DNA of 64,000 nt from Variovorax sp. HW608 (GCF_900090195.1 NZ_LT607803.1:2108001-2172000); one strand, 5' to 3'. Shown: positions 8,732-17,495, counted from the first letter of the stretch. A program made the numbers and translations. The notes: a model not told the origin generated them from the sequence alone.

Positions 8732-8801
8732 CCATCGCATGGAGTGAAGGGGACTCCTCGGTCCTTGTCATACTCGCCTCCCCACGACAAAAAGGAAATC
8801 T

Positions 8802-9407
8802 ATGTCTGCAAGCGGTTTTCATGTGCACGGCCCGCACGACCACGAACTCGAGCACGCTGGTGCGCATGGCGACGCCGAATCAGCTTCGACACAGACTGGC
8901 CACAGAAGCATGACCAGTCAGATCGCCGTATGGACGGCTGTCATCGCCACCGTAGGAGCGATATTCGCGTACATGGGAGGACTCACCCAAGCCAATGCGG
9001 GCCTCTACAAGAACAACGCCGGCATGAAGAAGACCGAGGCCGCAAACCAGTGGAACTACTTCCAGTCGAAGAGCACGAAGCAGTCTCTTGCCGAGTTCGC
9101 CAGGGACATGTCGCCCGACGAACGCAAGCCAGACTGGCAGACCAAGGTTTCGCGCTACGAGCAGGAGAAAGCCGAAATCATGCGCGTCGCGCAAAAGCTC
9201 GAGGCAGAGGCAGCCGACTGGGACCAGAAGTCGGAGGCGCAAATGCACCAGCATCATCGCTGGGCGCAGGCGACCACGGCACTGCAGGTCTCCATCGCCC
9301 TGGCGGCCATGGCGTTGCTGACCAGAAGAAAGTGGCTGGAGTGGGGCATGCTCGCAGTGGCCGGCCTCGGCGTGGTCGTCGGCGCTCTGGCGGCCATGCA
9401 CATCTGA
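8802..9407 (+). CDS. DUF4337-like membrane protein
   Basis: This 201-residue protein has a His/Glu/Asp-rich N terminus (residues 1-35). One transmembrane helix follows at about 40-60 (IAVWTAVIATVGAIFAYMGG). A long polar helical stretch (65-150) contains NQWNYFQSKSTKQ and EKAEIMRVAQKLEAEA, and two more helices lie near the C terminus (about 155-200). The NQW-FQSKS motif and the helix layout match the uncharacterised DUF4337 family. AAAGGAAAT precedes the ATG as ribosome-binding site. It stands alone between the sensor kinase and the Ehr-like operon. Confidence 0.75.
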   Translation: MSASGFHVHGPHDHELEHAGAHGDAESASTQTGHRSMTSQIAVWTAVIATVGAIFAYMGGLTQANAGLYKNNAGMKKTEAANQWNYFQSKSTKQSLAEFARDMSPDERKPDWQTKVSRYEQEKAEIMRVAQKLEAEAADWDQKSEAQMHQHHRWAQATTALQVSIALAAMALLTRRKWLEWGMLAVAGLGVVVGALAAMHI

Positions 9408-9527
9408 GCGCGGCGCGAGCCCCTTGAACGCTGGGGACCGACGACCGGCGCCGGCGATGGTCCTGTCTCCGTACCTGGTGCAAGCCTGATGCAAGCGGTC
9501 TGACCGGGCGCAGGCGCCGTGGTACTT

Positions 9528-9559
9528 GCATGTGCGTGCACGCGGAGTAGCATGTGCGT
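9528..9559. promoter_or_regulatory. Two direct repeats upstream of the ribbon-helix-helix gene, candidate operator
   Basis: GCATGTGCGT occurs at 9528-9537 and again at 9550-9559, a 22-base period (two helical turns). Ribbon-helix-helix repressors commonly bind such in-phase repeats cooperatively. A TTGACA sequence starts at 9564, immediately downstream, but no good -10 follows, so the promoter itself is uncertain. Confidence 0.4.
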
Positions 9560-9594
9560 CAGATTGACATTCGATTGCCATATCGGAGGGTTCC

Positions 9595-9831
9595 ATGGAA
9601 CTCAAGACCGCGCGTCTGACTGTGCTCGTCGATCCGAACAAGAAAGCGGCGTTCGAGCGCCTGTGCGAGCAGCAGGACCTGACGCCGTCCCAGGTCGTGC
9701 GTCGCCTGATCCGCGACTACCTGGCTCATCACGGGGTGAGCTACCAGCCCAGCGGCATCGCCGACGAGCTCTACGCCACCGAAGAAACCAGGGCGCCCGC
9801 GAAGCGGGGACGCCGCGCGCCCAAGGCCTGA
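9595..9831 (+). CDS. Small ribbon-helix-helix (CopG/Arc-type) protein
   Basis: This 78-residue protein starts with an amphipathic strand, ELKTARLTVLVD, followed by two helices (PNKKAAFERLCEQQ and TPSQVVRRLIRDYLAHH). This is the beta-alpha-alpha pattern of MetJ/Arc/CopG regulators. The C-terminal tail is Lys/Arg/Pro-rich (RAPAKRGRRAPKA). GGAGGG lies before the ATG. It is separated from the HyfB-like gene by only four bases, so it is the first gene of that operon and the likely autoregulator of it. No toxin gene accompanies it, so it is not an ordinary antitoxin. Confidence 0.8.
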   Translation: MELKTARLTVLVDPNKKAAFERLCEQQDLTPSQVVRRLIRDYLAHHGVSYQPSGIADELYATEETRAPAKRGRRAPKA

Positions 9832-9835
9832 AGTC

Positions 9836-11860
9836 ATGGGCCTCGCGGTGACACCGGCCGGCTGGCTCGTCATCGACTGGATCCTGGCGGTCGTGCTGGG
9901 CTGGCTCGCGGTGGGGGCCGTGGGCGTGGCGAACCTGCACCGGCTGGCATTCGTCGCGCGGGTGCTGTTCCCCGCCGGCGGGCTGCTCGGGCTCGCGCTC
10001 GCGGGCCTGGCTGTCGCGGCCTTGCTCGGCACGCCCGAGGGCGCCGTCCTGCCGATCGGCCTGCCGGGCCTGCCGCTGCACCTGCGGCTGGACAGCCTGG
10101 CGGCGTTCTTCCTGCTGATCCTCGGCACCGCGTCGGCCGGCATCTCGATCTTCGCGGCCGGCTACTTCCGCCGCGGGGAAGGCACGCCGCCCGGCCTGCT
10201 GTGCCTCGAGTACCACGTCTTCCTGGCCAGCATGGTGGGCGTCGTCCTGGCGGCCGATGCCTACGGCTTCATGGTGACCTGGGAGACCATGGCGCTCTCG
10301 TCCTACTTCCTCGTCACCGCGAACCACCGCGTCCCCGAGGTGCGGCGCGCCGGCTACCTGTACCTGACGATGGCGCACATCGGCGCGATCGCGATCCTGC
10401 TGTGCTTCGGCGTGCTGCAGGCGGGCACCGGCGACTACACCTTCGCCAACATGCGCGCGCAGCAGCTCTCGCCGTTCTGGGCCTCGATCGCCTTCCTGCT
10501 CGCGCTGTCCGGTTTCGGCGCCAAGGCCGGCATCGTGCCGCTGCACGTCTGGCTGCCCGAGGCCCATCCCGCCGCGCCGTCGCCGGTGTCGGCGCTGATG
10601 AGCGGCGTGATGCTCAACACCGCGATCTACGGCCTGCTGCGCGTCGCCATGGACCTGCTGCACCTGCGGCTGTGGTGGTGGGGCGCGCTGCTGCTCGCCG
10701 CGGGCCTGTTCACGGCCCTGTACGGCGTGATCTTCGCGGCCGTGCAGACGGACATGAAGCGGCTCCTGGCCTATTCGTCGATCGAGAACATGGGGCTGAT
10801 CTTCGTCGGCATGGGGCTGACGCTGGTCTTCGCGGGCTATGGCATGGCGCCGATGGCGGCGCTGTCGCTGACCGCCTCGCTCTACCAGGTCGCCAGCCAC
10901 GCTCTGTTCAAGAGCCTGCTGTTCCTCGGCACGGGCAGCGTGCTGCATGCCACGGCCGAGCGCAGCCTCGGCAAGCTCGGCGGCCTGCTGCGCACCATGC
11001 CCTGGGTGGGCTGGTTCACGCTGCTGGGCGTGCTGGCCAGCGCGGGCCTGCCGCCGCTGGGCGGCTTCGTCTCCGAATGGCTGCTGCTGCAGAGCTTCCT
11101 GTTCGCGCCCGGGCTGCCAGTGTCGCTGCTCACGATGCTGATCCCGGTGGTCGCCGCGATCATCGCGCTGGTGGCCGCCCTGGCCGGCTACACGATGGTC
11201 AAGTTCTTCGGCGTGGTGTTTCTCGGCCTGCCGCGCGAGGAGAAGCTGGCCCACGCGCACGACGCGGGCACGTATGAGCGCATCGGCATGGGCTGGCTGG
11301 TGGCGGGCTGCCTCGCGCTGGGCCTGCTGCCCGTGCCCTTCATCACGCTGATCGATCCGGTGACGCGGCAGCTCGCGGGCGCCGGGCTGGCCGAGCGCGT
11401 CGCGGCCCACGGCTGGCTGCTCGCGCCCAACGGCATCGAGCAGGCGAGCTATGGGCCGGTCGTGTTCCTGCTCGGCATCCTGGCCAGCTTCCTGCTGGCC
11501 TTCGCCCTGGTGCGCCGCCTCTATCACGGTCGCGTGCGCCACGGCAGGGCCTGGGCCTGCGGCTTCCCCTGGGGGACCGCGCGCATGCAGGACACCGCCG
11601 AAGGCTTCGGCCAGCCGATCCGCCAGATCTTCGAGCCCTTCTTCCTCATGCGGCGCGAGTTGCCGACGCCGTTCGACGACGAGCCGCGCTACAAGGTCGA
11701 GCTGGAGGACCGCTTCTGGCGCTGGCTCTACCTGCCGATCGCCGATCTGGCCGGCGCCATCGCGCGACTGGTCGGCCTGATGCAGCAGGGCCGCATCGCG
11801 GTGTATCTGCTCTACAGCTTCATCACTCTAGTGGCCACGCTGCTGGCCGTCATGCGCTGA
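9836..11860 (+). CDS. hyfB: HyfB-like antiporter-type proton-translocating subunit (NuoL/M superfamily)
   Basis: The protein has 674 residues and about 15-16 membrane helices. It has the conserved TM5 glutamate in VTWETMALSSYFLV (near residue 153) and the TM7 lysine and following loop in GFGAKAGIVPLHVWLPEAHP (near 230-250). A second conserved region is MKRLLAYSSIENMGLIF (near 310), and TM11-12 contain GLPPLGGFVSEWLLLQ. These are the proton-channel residues of complex I antiporter-like subunits. The C-terminal soluble part (after about 560) with YHGRVRHGRAWACGF is typical of HyfB/HycC. It is the first structural gene of a six-gene energy-converting complex. No formate dehydrogenase or maturation genes are nearby. 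Confidence 0.92.
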   Translation: MGLAVTPAGWLVIDWILAVVLGWLAVGAVGVANLHRLAFVARVLFPAGGLLGLALAGLAVAALLGTPEGAVLPIGLPGLPLHLRLDSLAAFFLLILGTASAGISIFAAGYFRRGEGTPPGLLCLEYHVFLASMVGVVLAADAYGFMVTWETMALSSYFLVTANHRVPEVRRAGYLYLTMAHIGAIAILLCFGVLQAGTGDYTFANMRAQQLSPFWASIAFLLALSGFGAKAGIVPLHVWLPEAHPAAPSPVSALMSGVMLNTAIYGLLRVAMDLLHLRLWWWGALLLAAGLFTALYGVIFAAVQTDMKRLLAYSSIENMGLIFVGMGLTLVFAGYGMAPMAALSLTASLYQVASHALFKSLLFLGTGSVLHATAERSLGKLGGLLRTMPWVGWFTLLGVLASAGLPPLGGFVSEWLLLQSFLFAPGLPVSLLTMLIPVVAAIIALVAALAGYTMVKFFGVVFLGLPREEKLAHAHDAGTYERIGMGWLVAGCLALGLLPVPFITLIDPVTRQLAGAGLAERVAAHGWLLAPNGIEQASYGPVVFLLGILASFLLAFALVRRLYHGRVRHGRAWACGFPWGTARMQDTAEGFGQPIRQIFEPFFLMRRELPTPFDDEPRYKVELEDRFWRWLYLPIADLAGAIARLVGLMQQGRIAVYLLYSFITLVATLLAVMR

Positions 11861-11877
11861 CAACGAGGCCCGATGTC

Positions 11878-12825
11878 ATGACCTGGTCCGGCGTCCTCTC
11901 GCAGCTGCTGGAGATCGTGCTGGCGATCGCGCTCGCGCCGATGCTCACGGGCTGGATCAACCAGTGGCGCGCATGGCTGCAGAACAAGTCCGCGCCGAGC
12001 CTCTGGCAGCCCTACCGGATGCTGCACAAGCTGTTCGTCAAGGAGTCCGTGGTCGCTGACAACGCGTCGCGCCTGTTCCGCGTGGCGCCGTACATCGTGT
12101 TCGGCTGCATGGTGCTCGCGTGCGCGATCATCCCCACGCTGTCGACCGACCTGCCGCTGGCGCCGGCCGCCGACGCGATCGCGCTGGTCGGGCTGTTCGC
12201 CCTGGCGCGCGTGATCATCTCGCTCGCGGCGATGGACATCGGCACCGCGTTCGGCACGCTCGGCGCCCGCCGCGAGATGCTGATCGGCTTCCTCGCCGAG
12301 CCGGCGCTGCTGATGGTGCTGTTCTCGGCCTCGCTGGTCTCCAAGTCGACCTCGCTCACCACCATCGTCGAGACCCTGGCCCACCGGGACCTCGCGATCT
12401 ATCCCGGCATGGCCTTCGCGGGCGTGGCCTTCACGATGGTGTCGCTGGCCGAGAACGCGCGCGTGCCGGTCGACAACCCGGCCACCCACCTCGAGCTGAC
12501 GATGATCCACGAGGCGCTGATCCTCGAATACTCGGGCCGCCACCTGGCGCTCATCGAGTGGGCCACGAGCCTGAAGCTCTTCGCCTATTCGTGCATCGGC
12601 CTTGCACTGTTCTTCCCCTGGGGCGTGGCCCAGGCGCGGGCGCCGCTGGAGATGCTGCTGGCGCTGCCCGTGCTGGCCCTGAAGCTCGCGATCGGCGGCT
12701 TCCTGCTCGCCTTGCTCGAGACCGTGTCGGCCAAGATGCGGATCTTCCGCGTGCCGGAGTTCCTGGCCGCCGCCTTCCTGCTGGCGGTGATCGGCATGCT
12801 GGTCCACCTGCTGCTCGCACGCTGA
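11878..12825 (+). CDS. hyfC: HyfC-like membrane anchor subunit (NuoH homologue)
   Basis: The 315-residue protein has about eight membrane helices. It shows the NuoH/HycD/HyfC signatures LWQPYRMLHKLFVKESV (about residues 41-57), FGTLGARREMLIGFLAEPALLM (about 122-143) and AENARVPVDNPATHLELTMIHEA (about 190-212). That loop, between membrane and peripheral arm, contains acidic residues that couple redox chemistry to proton movement in complex I. It starts 17 bases after the HyfB-like gene. It anchors the large and small subunits in the inner membrane. Confidence 0.93.
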   Translation: MTWSGVLSQLLEIVLAIALAPMLTGWINQWRAWLQNKSAPSLWQPYRMLHKLFVKESVVADNASRLFRVAPYIVFGCMVLACAIIPTLSTDLPLAPAADAIALVGLFALARVIISLAAMDIGTAFGTLGARREMLIGFLAEPALLMVLFSASLVSKSTSLTTIVETLAHRDLAIYPGMAFAGVAFTMVSLAENARVPVDNPATHLELTMIHEALILEYSGRHLALIEWATSLKLFAYSCIGLALFFPWGVAQARAPLEMLLALPVLALKLAIGGFLLALLETVSAKMRIFRVPEFLAAAFLLAVIGMLVHLLLAR

Positions 12826-12835
12826 GGGACGCACC

Positions 12836-13495
12836 ATGAATGCGCTGCTCATCCAGTTCGTCGACCTGCTCGGAGCGCTGCTGCTGATCCTGGCCTTCGC
12901 GATGATCGCGCAGCGCCGCATCCTGTCGCTGGTCCACCTGTTCACCGCCCAGGGGGCGACGCTGGCGCTGGCCACCGCGGTGGTGGGCTACGTCACCCAC
13001 CAGCCGCACCTGTACCTGTCGGCCGGCCTGACCGTGCTCCTCAAGGTGCTCCTGATCCCGTGGCTGCTGCACCGGGTGATCGTGCGGCTGGACATCCGGT
13101 GGGAGCTCGAGAGCCTGATCAACATCCCGACGACCATGCTGATCGGCATCCTGGTGGTCATCTTCGCGTTCAACCTCGCGCTGCCGATCTCCCGGCTGTC
13201 GGGCGCGCTGGCCAGCGGCACGCTGGGCATCGCGCTGGCCTGCGTGATGCTGTCCTTCCTCATGATGATCACGCGCGCGAAGGCGGTGCCGCAGGTGATC
13301 GGCTTCCTCTCGATGGAGAACGGGCTGTTCTTCGCCGCCACCTCGGCCACCTACGGCATGCCGATGGTGGTGGAGCTGGGCATCGCGCTGGACGTGCTGA
13401 TCGGCGTGCTGATCCTCGGTGTCTTCATGTTCCAGATCCGCGAGCAATTCGACAGCCTGGACATCCACCACCTCGAACAACTCAAGGAGGACTGA
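12836..13495 (+). CDS. hyfE: HyfE-like membrane subunit
   Basis: This 219-residue, very hydrophobic protein has about seven helices. HyfE combines a region related to NuoK (the Mrp/complex I small subunit) with extra helices, and the sequence shows the typical pattern LVHLFTAQGATLALATA (residues about 30-46) and PQVIGFLSMENGLFFAATSATYG (about 152-174). The Glu of MEN in this motif is the conserved carboxylate of the family. It begins 10 bases after HyfC with a GGGACGCACC leader. Confidence 0.9.
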   Translation: MNALLIQFVDLLGALLLILAFAMIAQRRILSLVHLFTAQGATLALATAVVGYVTHQPHLYLSAGLTVLLKVLLIPWLLHRVIVRLDIRWELESLINIPTTMLIGILVVIFAFNLALPISRLSGALASGTLGIALACVMLSFLMMITRAKAVPQVIGFLSMENGLFFAATSATYGMPMVVELGIALDVLIGVLILGVFMFQIREQFDSLDIHHLEQLKED

Positions 13496-13500
13496 AAGCC

Positions 13501-14958
13501 GTGACCGCGCTCGCGTTCCTGCTCGCGATTCCTCTCCTCGGCGGCATCGTGCTCGCGCTCGTGGGCCATCGCGACAACGCGCGCGACTTCAACGTGGCCT
13601 TCAGCGCCGGCACCTTCCTGGCCGCCTGCGCCCTGACCGCCGAGGTCATCGCGGCGGGGCCGATGCGGCTGTGGGCCCAGAACTTCTACATCGATGCGCT
13701 GAATGTCTTCCTGGTCACGCTCACGGCCTTCGTCGGCCTGACGACCTCGATCTTCTCGCGGCCCTACATGCGCATCGAGCGCGACCACGGGAAGATGACC
13801 CCGCCGCGCCTGCGCCTCTATCACAGCATGTACCAGCTCTTCAACTTCACGATGCTGCTGGCGCTCACCACCAACAACCTCGGCATCGTCTGGGTCGCGA
13901 TGGAGGCCGCCACGCTGAGCACGGTGCTGCTGGTCAGCGTCTACCGCACCGCCGCCAGCCTCGAGGCGGCGTGGAAATACTTCATCCTCTGCGGCGTGGG
14001 GATCGCCCAGGCGCTGTTCGGCACCGTGCTGCTCTACATGGCCGCCGCGCGCGTGATCGGCCCCGAGGGCGGCGCGCTGCTGTGGACCAACCTCGACGCG
14101 GTCAAGGCGCAGCTCGATCCGAACATCATCACGCTGGCCTGGGCCTTCCTGTTCATCGGCTACGGCACCAAGGTGGGCCTGGTCCCGCTGCACAACTGGC
14201 TGCCCGATGCACATGCCGAGGGGCCGACCCCGGTGTCGGCGGTGCTTTCGGGCCTGCTTCTCAACGTCGCGCTGTACGCGGTGCTGCGCTGCAAGGTGCT
14301 GACCGATGCGGCGCTGGGCGGCAGCCAGCTGACCGGCCGGCTCATGATGGGCTTCGGTCTGGTGTCCGTGGTGACGGCGGTGTTCTTCATCATGCGGCAG
14401 CGCGACGTGAAGCGCATGTTCGCGTACTCGTCGATCGAGCACATGGGCCTGATGACCTTCGCGTTCGGCATCGGCGGGCCGATCGCGAGCTTCGCCGGGC
14501 TGCTGCACATGACCGTGCATTCGCTGATCAAGTCGGCGATCTTCTTCGCCGTCGGCCATGCGACCCAGAAGGCCGGCTCGCAGATCATGGAGGAGATCCG
14601 CGGGCTCATCCGCATCAGCCCGACGGTGGGCTGGGGCCTGATGCTGGGCGCGCTGGCGATCCTCGGCATGCCGCCCTTCGGCGTCTTCGCGAGCGAGTTC
14701 CTGATCGTGACGACGGCGATGCGCGAGCAGCCCTGGGCGACGCCTTTCCTGCTCGTCGCTTTGGGCGTGGCCTTCGCCTCGGTCTTCAGCCGCGTGCAGC
14801 CGATGGTCTTCGGCGAGACGACGCTGAAGCGGCTGGCCCATCCGCCCGCGCTGGTGCCGGTGTTCGTGCACCTCGCCCTCGGCCTGATGCTGGGCCTGTA
14901 CATCCCGCCCTACCTCAACGGCTGGTACCGACTTGCCGCGGCCATGCTCGGAGGCTGA
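13501..14958 (+). CDS. hyfF: HyfF-like antiporter-type proton-translocating subunit
   Basis: The protein has 485 residues from a GTG start at 13501; the spacing from the HyfE stop (5 bases) and AAGGAGGACTGAAAGCC upstream support this start. It is a second NuoL/M-like channel with the TM5 glutamate in VWVAMEAATLSTVLLV, the TM7 lysine in IGYGTKVGLVPLHNWLPDAHAEGPTPVSA, a second region VKRMFAYSSIEHMGLM, and HMTVHSLIKSAIFF. Together with the HyfB-like protein it gives two independent proton channels. HyfD, the third antiporter-like protein of hydrogenase-4, is absent. Confidence 0.92.
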   Translation: MTALAFLLAIPLLGGIVLALVGHRDNARDFNVAFSAGTFLAACALTAEVIAAGPMRLWAQNFYIDALNVFLVTLTAFVGLTTSIFSRPYMRIERDHGKMTPPRLRLYHSMYQLFNFTMLLALTTNNLGIVWVAMEAATLSTVLLVSVYRTAASLEAAWKYFILCGVGIAQALFGTVLLYMAAARVIGPEGGALLWTNLDAVKAQLDPNIITLAWAFLFIGYGTKVGLVPLHNWLPDAHAEGPTPVSAVLSGLLLNVALYAVLRCKVLTDAALGGSQLTGRLMMGFGLVSVVTAVFFIMRQRDVKRMFAYSSIEHMGLMTFAFGIGGPIASFAGLLHMTVHSLIKSAIFFAVGHATQKAGSQIMEEIRGLIRISPTVGWGLMLGALAILGMPPFGVFASEFLIVTTAMREQPWATPFLLVALGVAFASVFSRVQPMVFGETTLKRLAHPPALVPVFVHLALGLMLGLYIPPYLNGWYRLAAAMLGG

Positions 14959-14965
14959 GACGACG

Positions 14966-16513
14966 ATGCTGACGACCGTGGATTTCGTGGCGCAGCGCCT
15001 TCCGGCGCCGTTGCCGGTCTGGCATACGGAAGTCGACAGGACGCAGTGGTCTGCCACGGCCGCCGGGGTCGCCGCGGCCGGCGGCCGCCTCGTCGCCCTC
15101 TGGGCGGCCGATCGTGCGGACGCGGGCCCCGAGACGGTGGCGATCTGCGCCGCCCTGGCCGCGGACACCGGCCTGCTGTGGATGGAACTGCCGCTGCGGC
15201 CCTGCGACCGCTATCCCGACCTGTCGCCCATCTACCCCTGCGCATCCCGCATGCAGCGTGCGGCCGCCGATCTCAGCGGCCTGCATGCCGAAGGCGCGCG
15301 CGACGAGCGCCCCTGGCTCGACCACGGCCTGTGGGGCGAGGGCCCGCCGCTCAGGCGCGCGCCCGATGTGCCGGCAGCGTCGCTCGACACCTTGCCCGCG
15401 GACTATCGCTTCGTGCGCGTGGAAGGCGATGGCGTGCATGAAATCGCTGTCGGCCCGGTGCACGCCGGGATCATCGAGCCGGGCCACTTCCGCTTCTCGG
15501 TGGTCGGCGAAAAATTGCTGCGGCTGGAGGAGCGCCTCGGCTACAAGCACAAGGGCATCGAGCATCGCTTCACGACGCTGCCCACCCTGGAGGGCCACCG
15601 GCTCGCCGGACGGATCAGCGGCGATTCGACCGTCGCCTATGCCTGGGCGTATTGCATGGCCCTCGAGTCGGCCTCGCAGGTCGAGATCCCGGAACGCGCG
15701 GCCTGGCTGCGCGCGCTGCTGCTCGAGCGCGAGCGCGTGGCCAACCACCTCGGCGACCTGGGCGCCCTCGGCAACGACGCGGCGCTCGCCTTCGGCCTGG
15801 CGCAGTTCTCGCGCTTGCGCGAGGACTGGCAGCGCCTGTCGAAGGATCTGTTCGGCCACCGCTTCATGATGGACGCGGTCTGTCCGGGCGGGGTCGCGGT
15901 CGACCTCGACGCTCCGTCGGTCGATCGGCTGCTCGCCCAGTGCGATGCGATCGAGCGCGAGGTGCGCACGCTGCGCGGCATCTACGACGAGCACGCCGGA
16001 CTGCAGGACCGCTTCATGATGACGGGCCAGGTGTCGCGCGAACTGGCGCTGGGCCTCGGGCTCACCGGGCTGGCGGCACGGGCCAGCGGCGTGGCCCGCG
16101 ATCTGCGCGCGGACCATCCCTTCGAGCCCTACCGGCAACTGAGTCCTCAGCCCGCCGTTCACACGAAGGGCGATGTCGCGGCGAGAGTCGCGGTGCGCTT
16201 CGACGAGCTCTTCGAGTCGCTGCGCCTCGTGCGCGAGATGAGCCGGCGCCTGCCCGGTGGGCCGAGGCTGCGGCACCTGCGCCTGCCCGAGGGTCCGCTG
16301 CAACGGGGCCTCGGCTGGGTCGAGGGCTGGCGGGGCGAGGTGGTCGTGGCACTTGCGCTCGGCCCCGGCGGGCGTGTCCTGCGCTGCCATCCGCACAGCC
16401 CTTCGTGGCAGAACTGGCCGGTGCTCGAGCATGCGGTGATCGGCAACATCGTGGCCGACTTCCCGCTGATCAACAAGTCCTTCAACCTCAGCTATTCGGG
16501 GCACGACCTCTGA
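14966..16513 (+). CDS. Large subunit of an Ehr-type complex (HyfG/NuoCD homologue without Ni ligands)
   Basis: The 515-residue protein aligns with HycE/HyfG: an N-terminal NuoC-like part (about 1-150) followed by a NuoD/large-subunit domain with EPGHFRFSVVGEKLLRLEERLGYKHKGIE (split here from about 171). In [NiFe] large subunits the next motif is RxCGxC. Here it is RISGDS at residues 216-221, with serines 218 and 221 in place of both cysteines. The C-terminal DPCxxC motif is replaced by NLSYSGHDL (507-515), so all four Ni-Fe ligands are absent. It cannot be a hydrogenase. Such proteins are known as energy-converting-hydrogenase-related (Ehr) complexes, between complex I and group 4 hydrogenases. 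Electron donor and acceptor are unknown. Confidence 0.9.
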   Translation: MLTTVDFVAQRLPAPLPVWHTEVDRTQWSATAAGVAAAGGRLVALWAADRADAGPETVAICAALAADTGLLWMELPLRPCDRYPDLSPIYPCASRMQRAAADLSGLHAEGARDERPWLDHGLWGEGPPLRRAPDVPAASLDTLPADYRFVRVEGDGVHEIAVGPVHAGIIEPGHFRFSVVGEKLLRLEERLGYKHKGIEHRFTTLPTLEGHRLAGRISGDSTVAYAWAYCMALESASQVEIPERAAWLRALLLERERVANHLGDLGALGNDAALAFGLAQFSRLREDWQRLSKDLFGHRFMMDAVCPGGVAVDLDAPSVDRLLAQCDAIEREVRTLRGIYDEHAGLQDRFMMTGQVSRELALGLGLTGLAARASGVARDLRADHPFEPYRQLSPQPAVHTKGDVAARVAVRFDELFESLRLVREMSRRLPGGPRLRHLRLPEGPLQRGLGWVEGWRGEVVVALALGPGGRVLRCHPHSPSWQNWPVLEHAVIGNIVADFPLINKSFNLSYSGHDL

Positions 16514-17040
16514 TGTGGCAGATCCTCCGTCAAATTGCCCGCACCGGCATCGTCACCGAGGCCGCGCCGCCGACCGACGACGCGCTGCGCGTGGAAGCCG
16601 TGCGCATCCAGGAGGAGATCCTCGATGCGCTGGGCCAGGCGCTGACGATCCGCGAAGTCGATGCCGGGTCGTGCAACGGCTGCGAGCTGGAAATCAACGC
16701 CGTCAACAACCCCTACTACAACCTCGAGGGCCTGGGCATCCGGTTCGTCGCGAGCCCGCGCCATGCCGACATGCTGCTGGTGACCGGCCCGGTTTCGCGC
16801 CACATGGCCGAGGCCCTGCGGCGTACCTACGAGGCGACGCCAGAACCGAAGCTCGTCGTCGCGGTCGGCGACTGCGGCTGCTCGGGCGGCATCTTCGGTG
16901 AGAGCTACGCCAGTTGCGGGCGCGTCGCCGCGCTGATCCCGGTGGACGTGGAAGTACCCGGCTGCCCGCCGGCGCCGATCGAGATCCTGCGCGGGATCCT
17001 GGCGGCGGTGCGGCGCAACGCCGCGACGCGCAAGCGCTGA
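16513..17040 (+). CDS. Small iron-sulfur subunit of the Ehr-type complex (HyfI/NuoB homologue)
   Basis: The 175-residue protein keeps the [4Fe-4S] ligand pattern of HycG/HyfI: Cys54 and Cys57 in SCNGCELEI, Cys121 in VGDCGCSGG and Cys151 in PGCPPAP. Thus the cluster nearest the catalytic site (the N2 equivalent) is retained although the neighbouring large subunit has no Ni site. Its ATG overlaps the stop of the large-subunit gene (TGATG), showing tight translational coupling. The operon has no HyfA/HyfH-like ferredoxin and no NuoI. It therefore ends with a single-cluster peripheral arm, and any electrons must come from an unlinked partner. Confidence 0.92.
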   Translation: MWQILRQIARTGIVTEAAPPTDDALRVEAVRIQEEILDALGQALTIREVDAGSCNGCELEINAVNNPYYNLEGLGIRFVASPRHADMLLVTGPVSRHMAEALRRTYEATPEPKLVVAVGDCGCSGGIFGESYASCGRVAALIPVDVEVPGCPPAPIEILRGILAAVRRNAATRKR

Positions 17041-17138
17041 GGCCACACGTCATTGCACAAGGTTACGCCTCGCTTGTCCGCCGCCCGGTCCACTCATGCG
17101 TTGATCCTCGGAGTGATTGCCCTTTTGGAGCCCGCGTG

Positions 17139-17495
17139 ATGAGAACATTTTCCCTACTGAAATTCATTGCGGCCGGTGTTGTCGCGACCTGCGCCACCTT
17201 GATCGCGACCACGGCCAGCGCCGAAGTGAACTGGTCCGTCAATGTCGGCGTTCCCGCGGTTGTCGTCCCTGAGCCGGCACCGGTGTACGTGGAGCCTGCG
17301 CCGGTGTATGCACCAGCACCCGCCCCGGTCTACTACGGGCCGGCGCCACGCGTCGAATACCCTGCGCCGCCTGTGTACTACCGGCCCGCGCCGGTCTATG
17401 GCGCGCCTGCCTACTACGGGCCTCCCGCTCCTGGCTACTATCGACCGAGGCATTGGCACCACCGGCGTGATCGCGACGACGACGATCGCGACTGA
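17139..17495 (+). CDS. Secreted proline/tyrosine-rich low-complexity protein
   Basis: The protein has 118 residues. The signal peptide (residues 1-28) ends at ASA before EVNWSVNVG. Residues 40-105 are repeats of short units such as PAPVYxxPAPVYY and PPAPGYYRPRHW, and the tail is HHRRDRDDDDRD. Proteins of this design (a signal peptide plus a PxPxYY repeat and a His/Asp tail) are common, uncharacterised cell-envelope proteins in Burkholderiales. A role in envelope structure is only a guess. The gene is followed after 4 bases by a tiny membrane-protein gene. Confidence 0.65.
   Translation: MRTFSLLKFIAAGVVATCATLIATTASAEVNWSVNVGVPAVVVPEPAPVYVEPAPVYAPAPAPVYYGPAPRVEYPAPPVYYRPAPVYGAPAYYGPPAPGYYRPRHWHHRRDRDDDDRD

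Noticed and set aside
9602..11542. A 646-codon open frame on the minus strand opposite the HyfB-like gene, rich in Gln, His and Arg
   Set aside because: It is the antisense shadow of a GC-rich membrane-protein gene: composition is low-complexity, with no domain, no ribosome-binding site, and the plus strand encodes an unmistakable family member.
13351..15168. A 605-codon minus-strand open frame opposite the HyfF-like and large-subunit genes
   Set aside because: Same shadow effect; it spans two real genes, and its product is a run of Arg, His, Glu and Gln without known motifs.
14966..17040. Annotation of the operon as a functional hydrogenase-4 or formate hydrogenlyase
   Set aside because: All four nickel-iron ligand positions in the large subunit are substituted, and no formate dehydrogenase, ferredoxin subunit or maturation genes accompany it.
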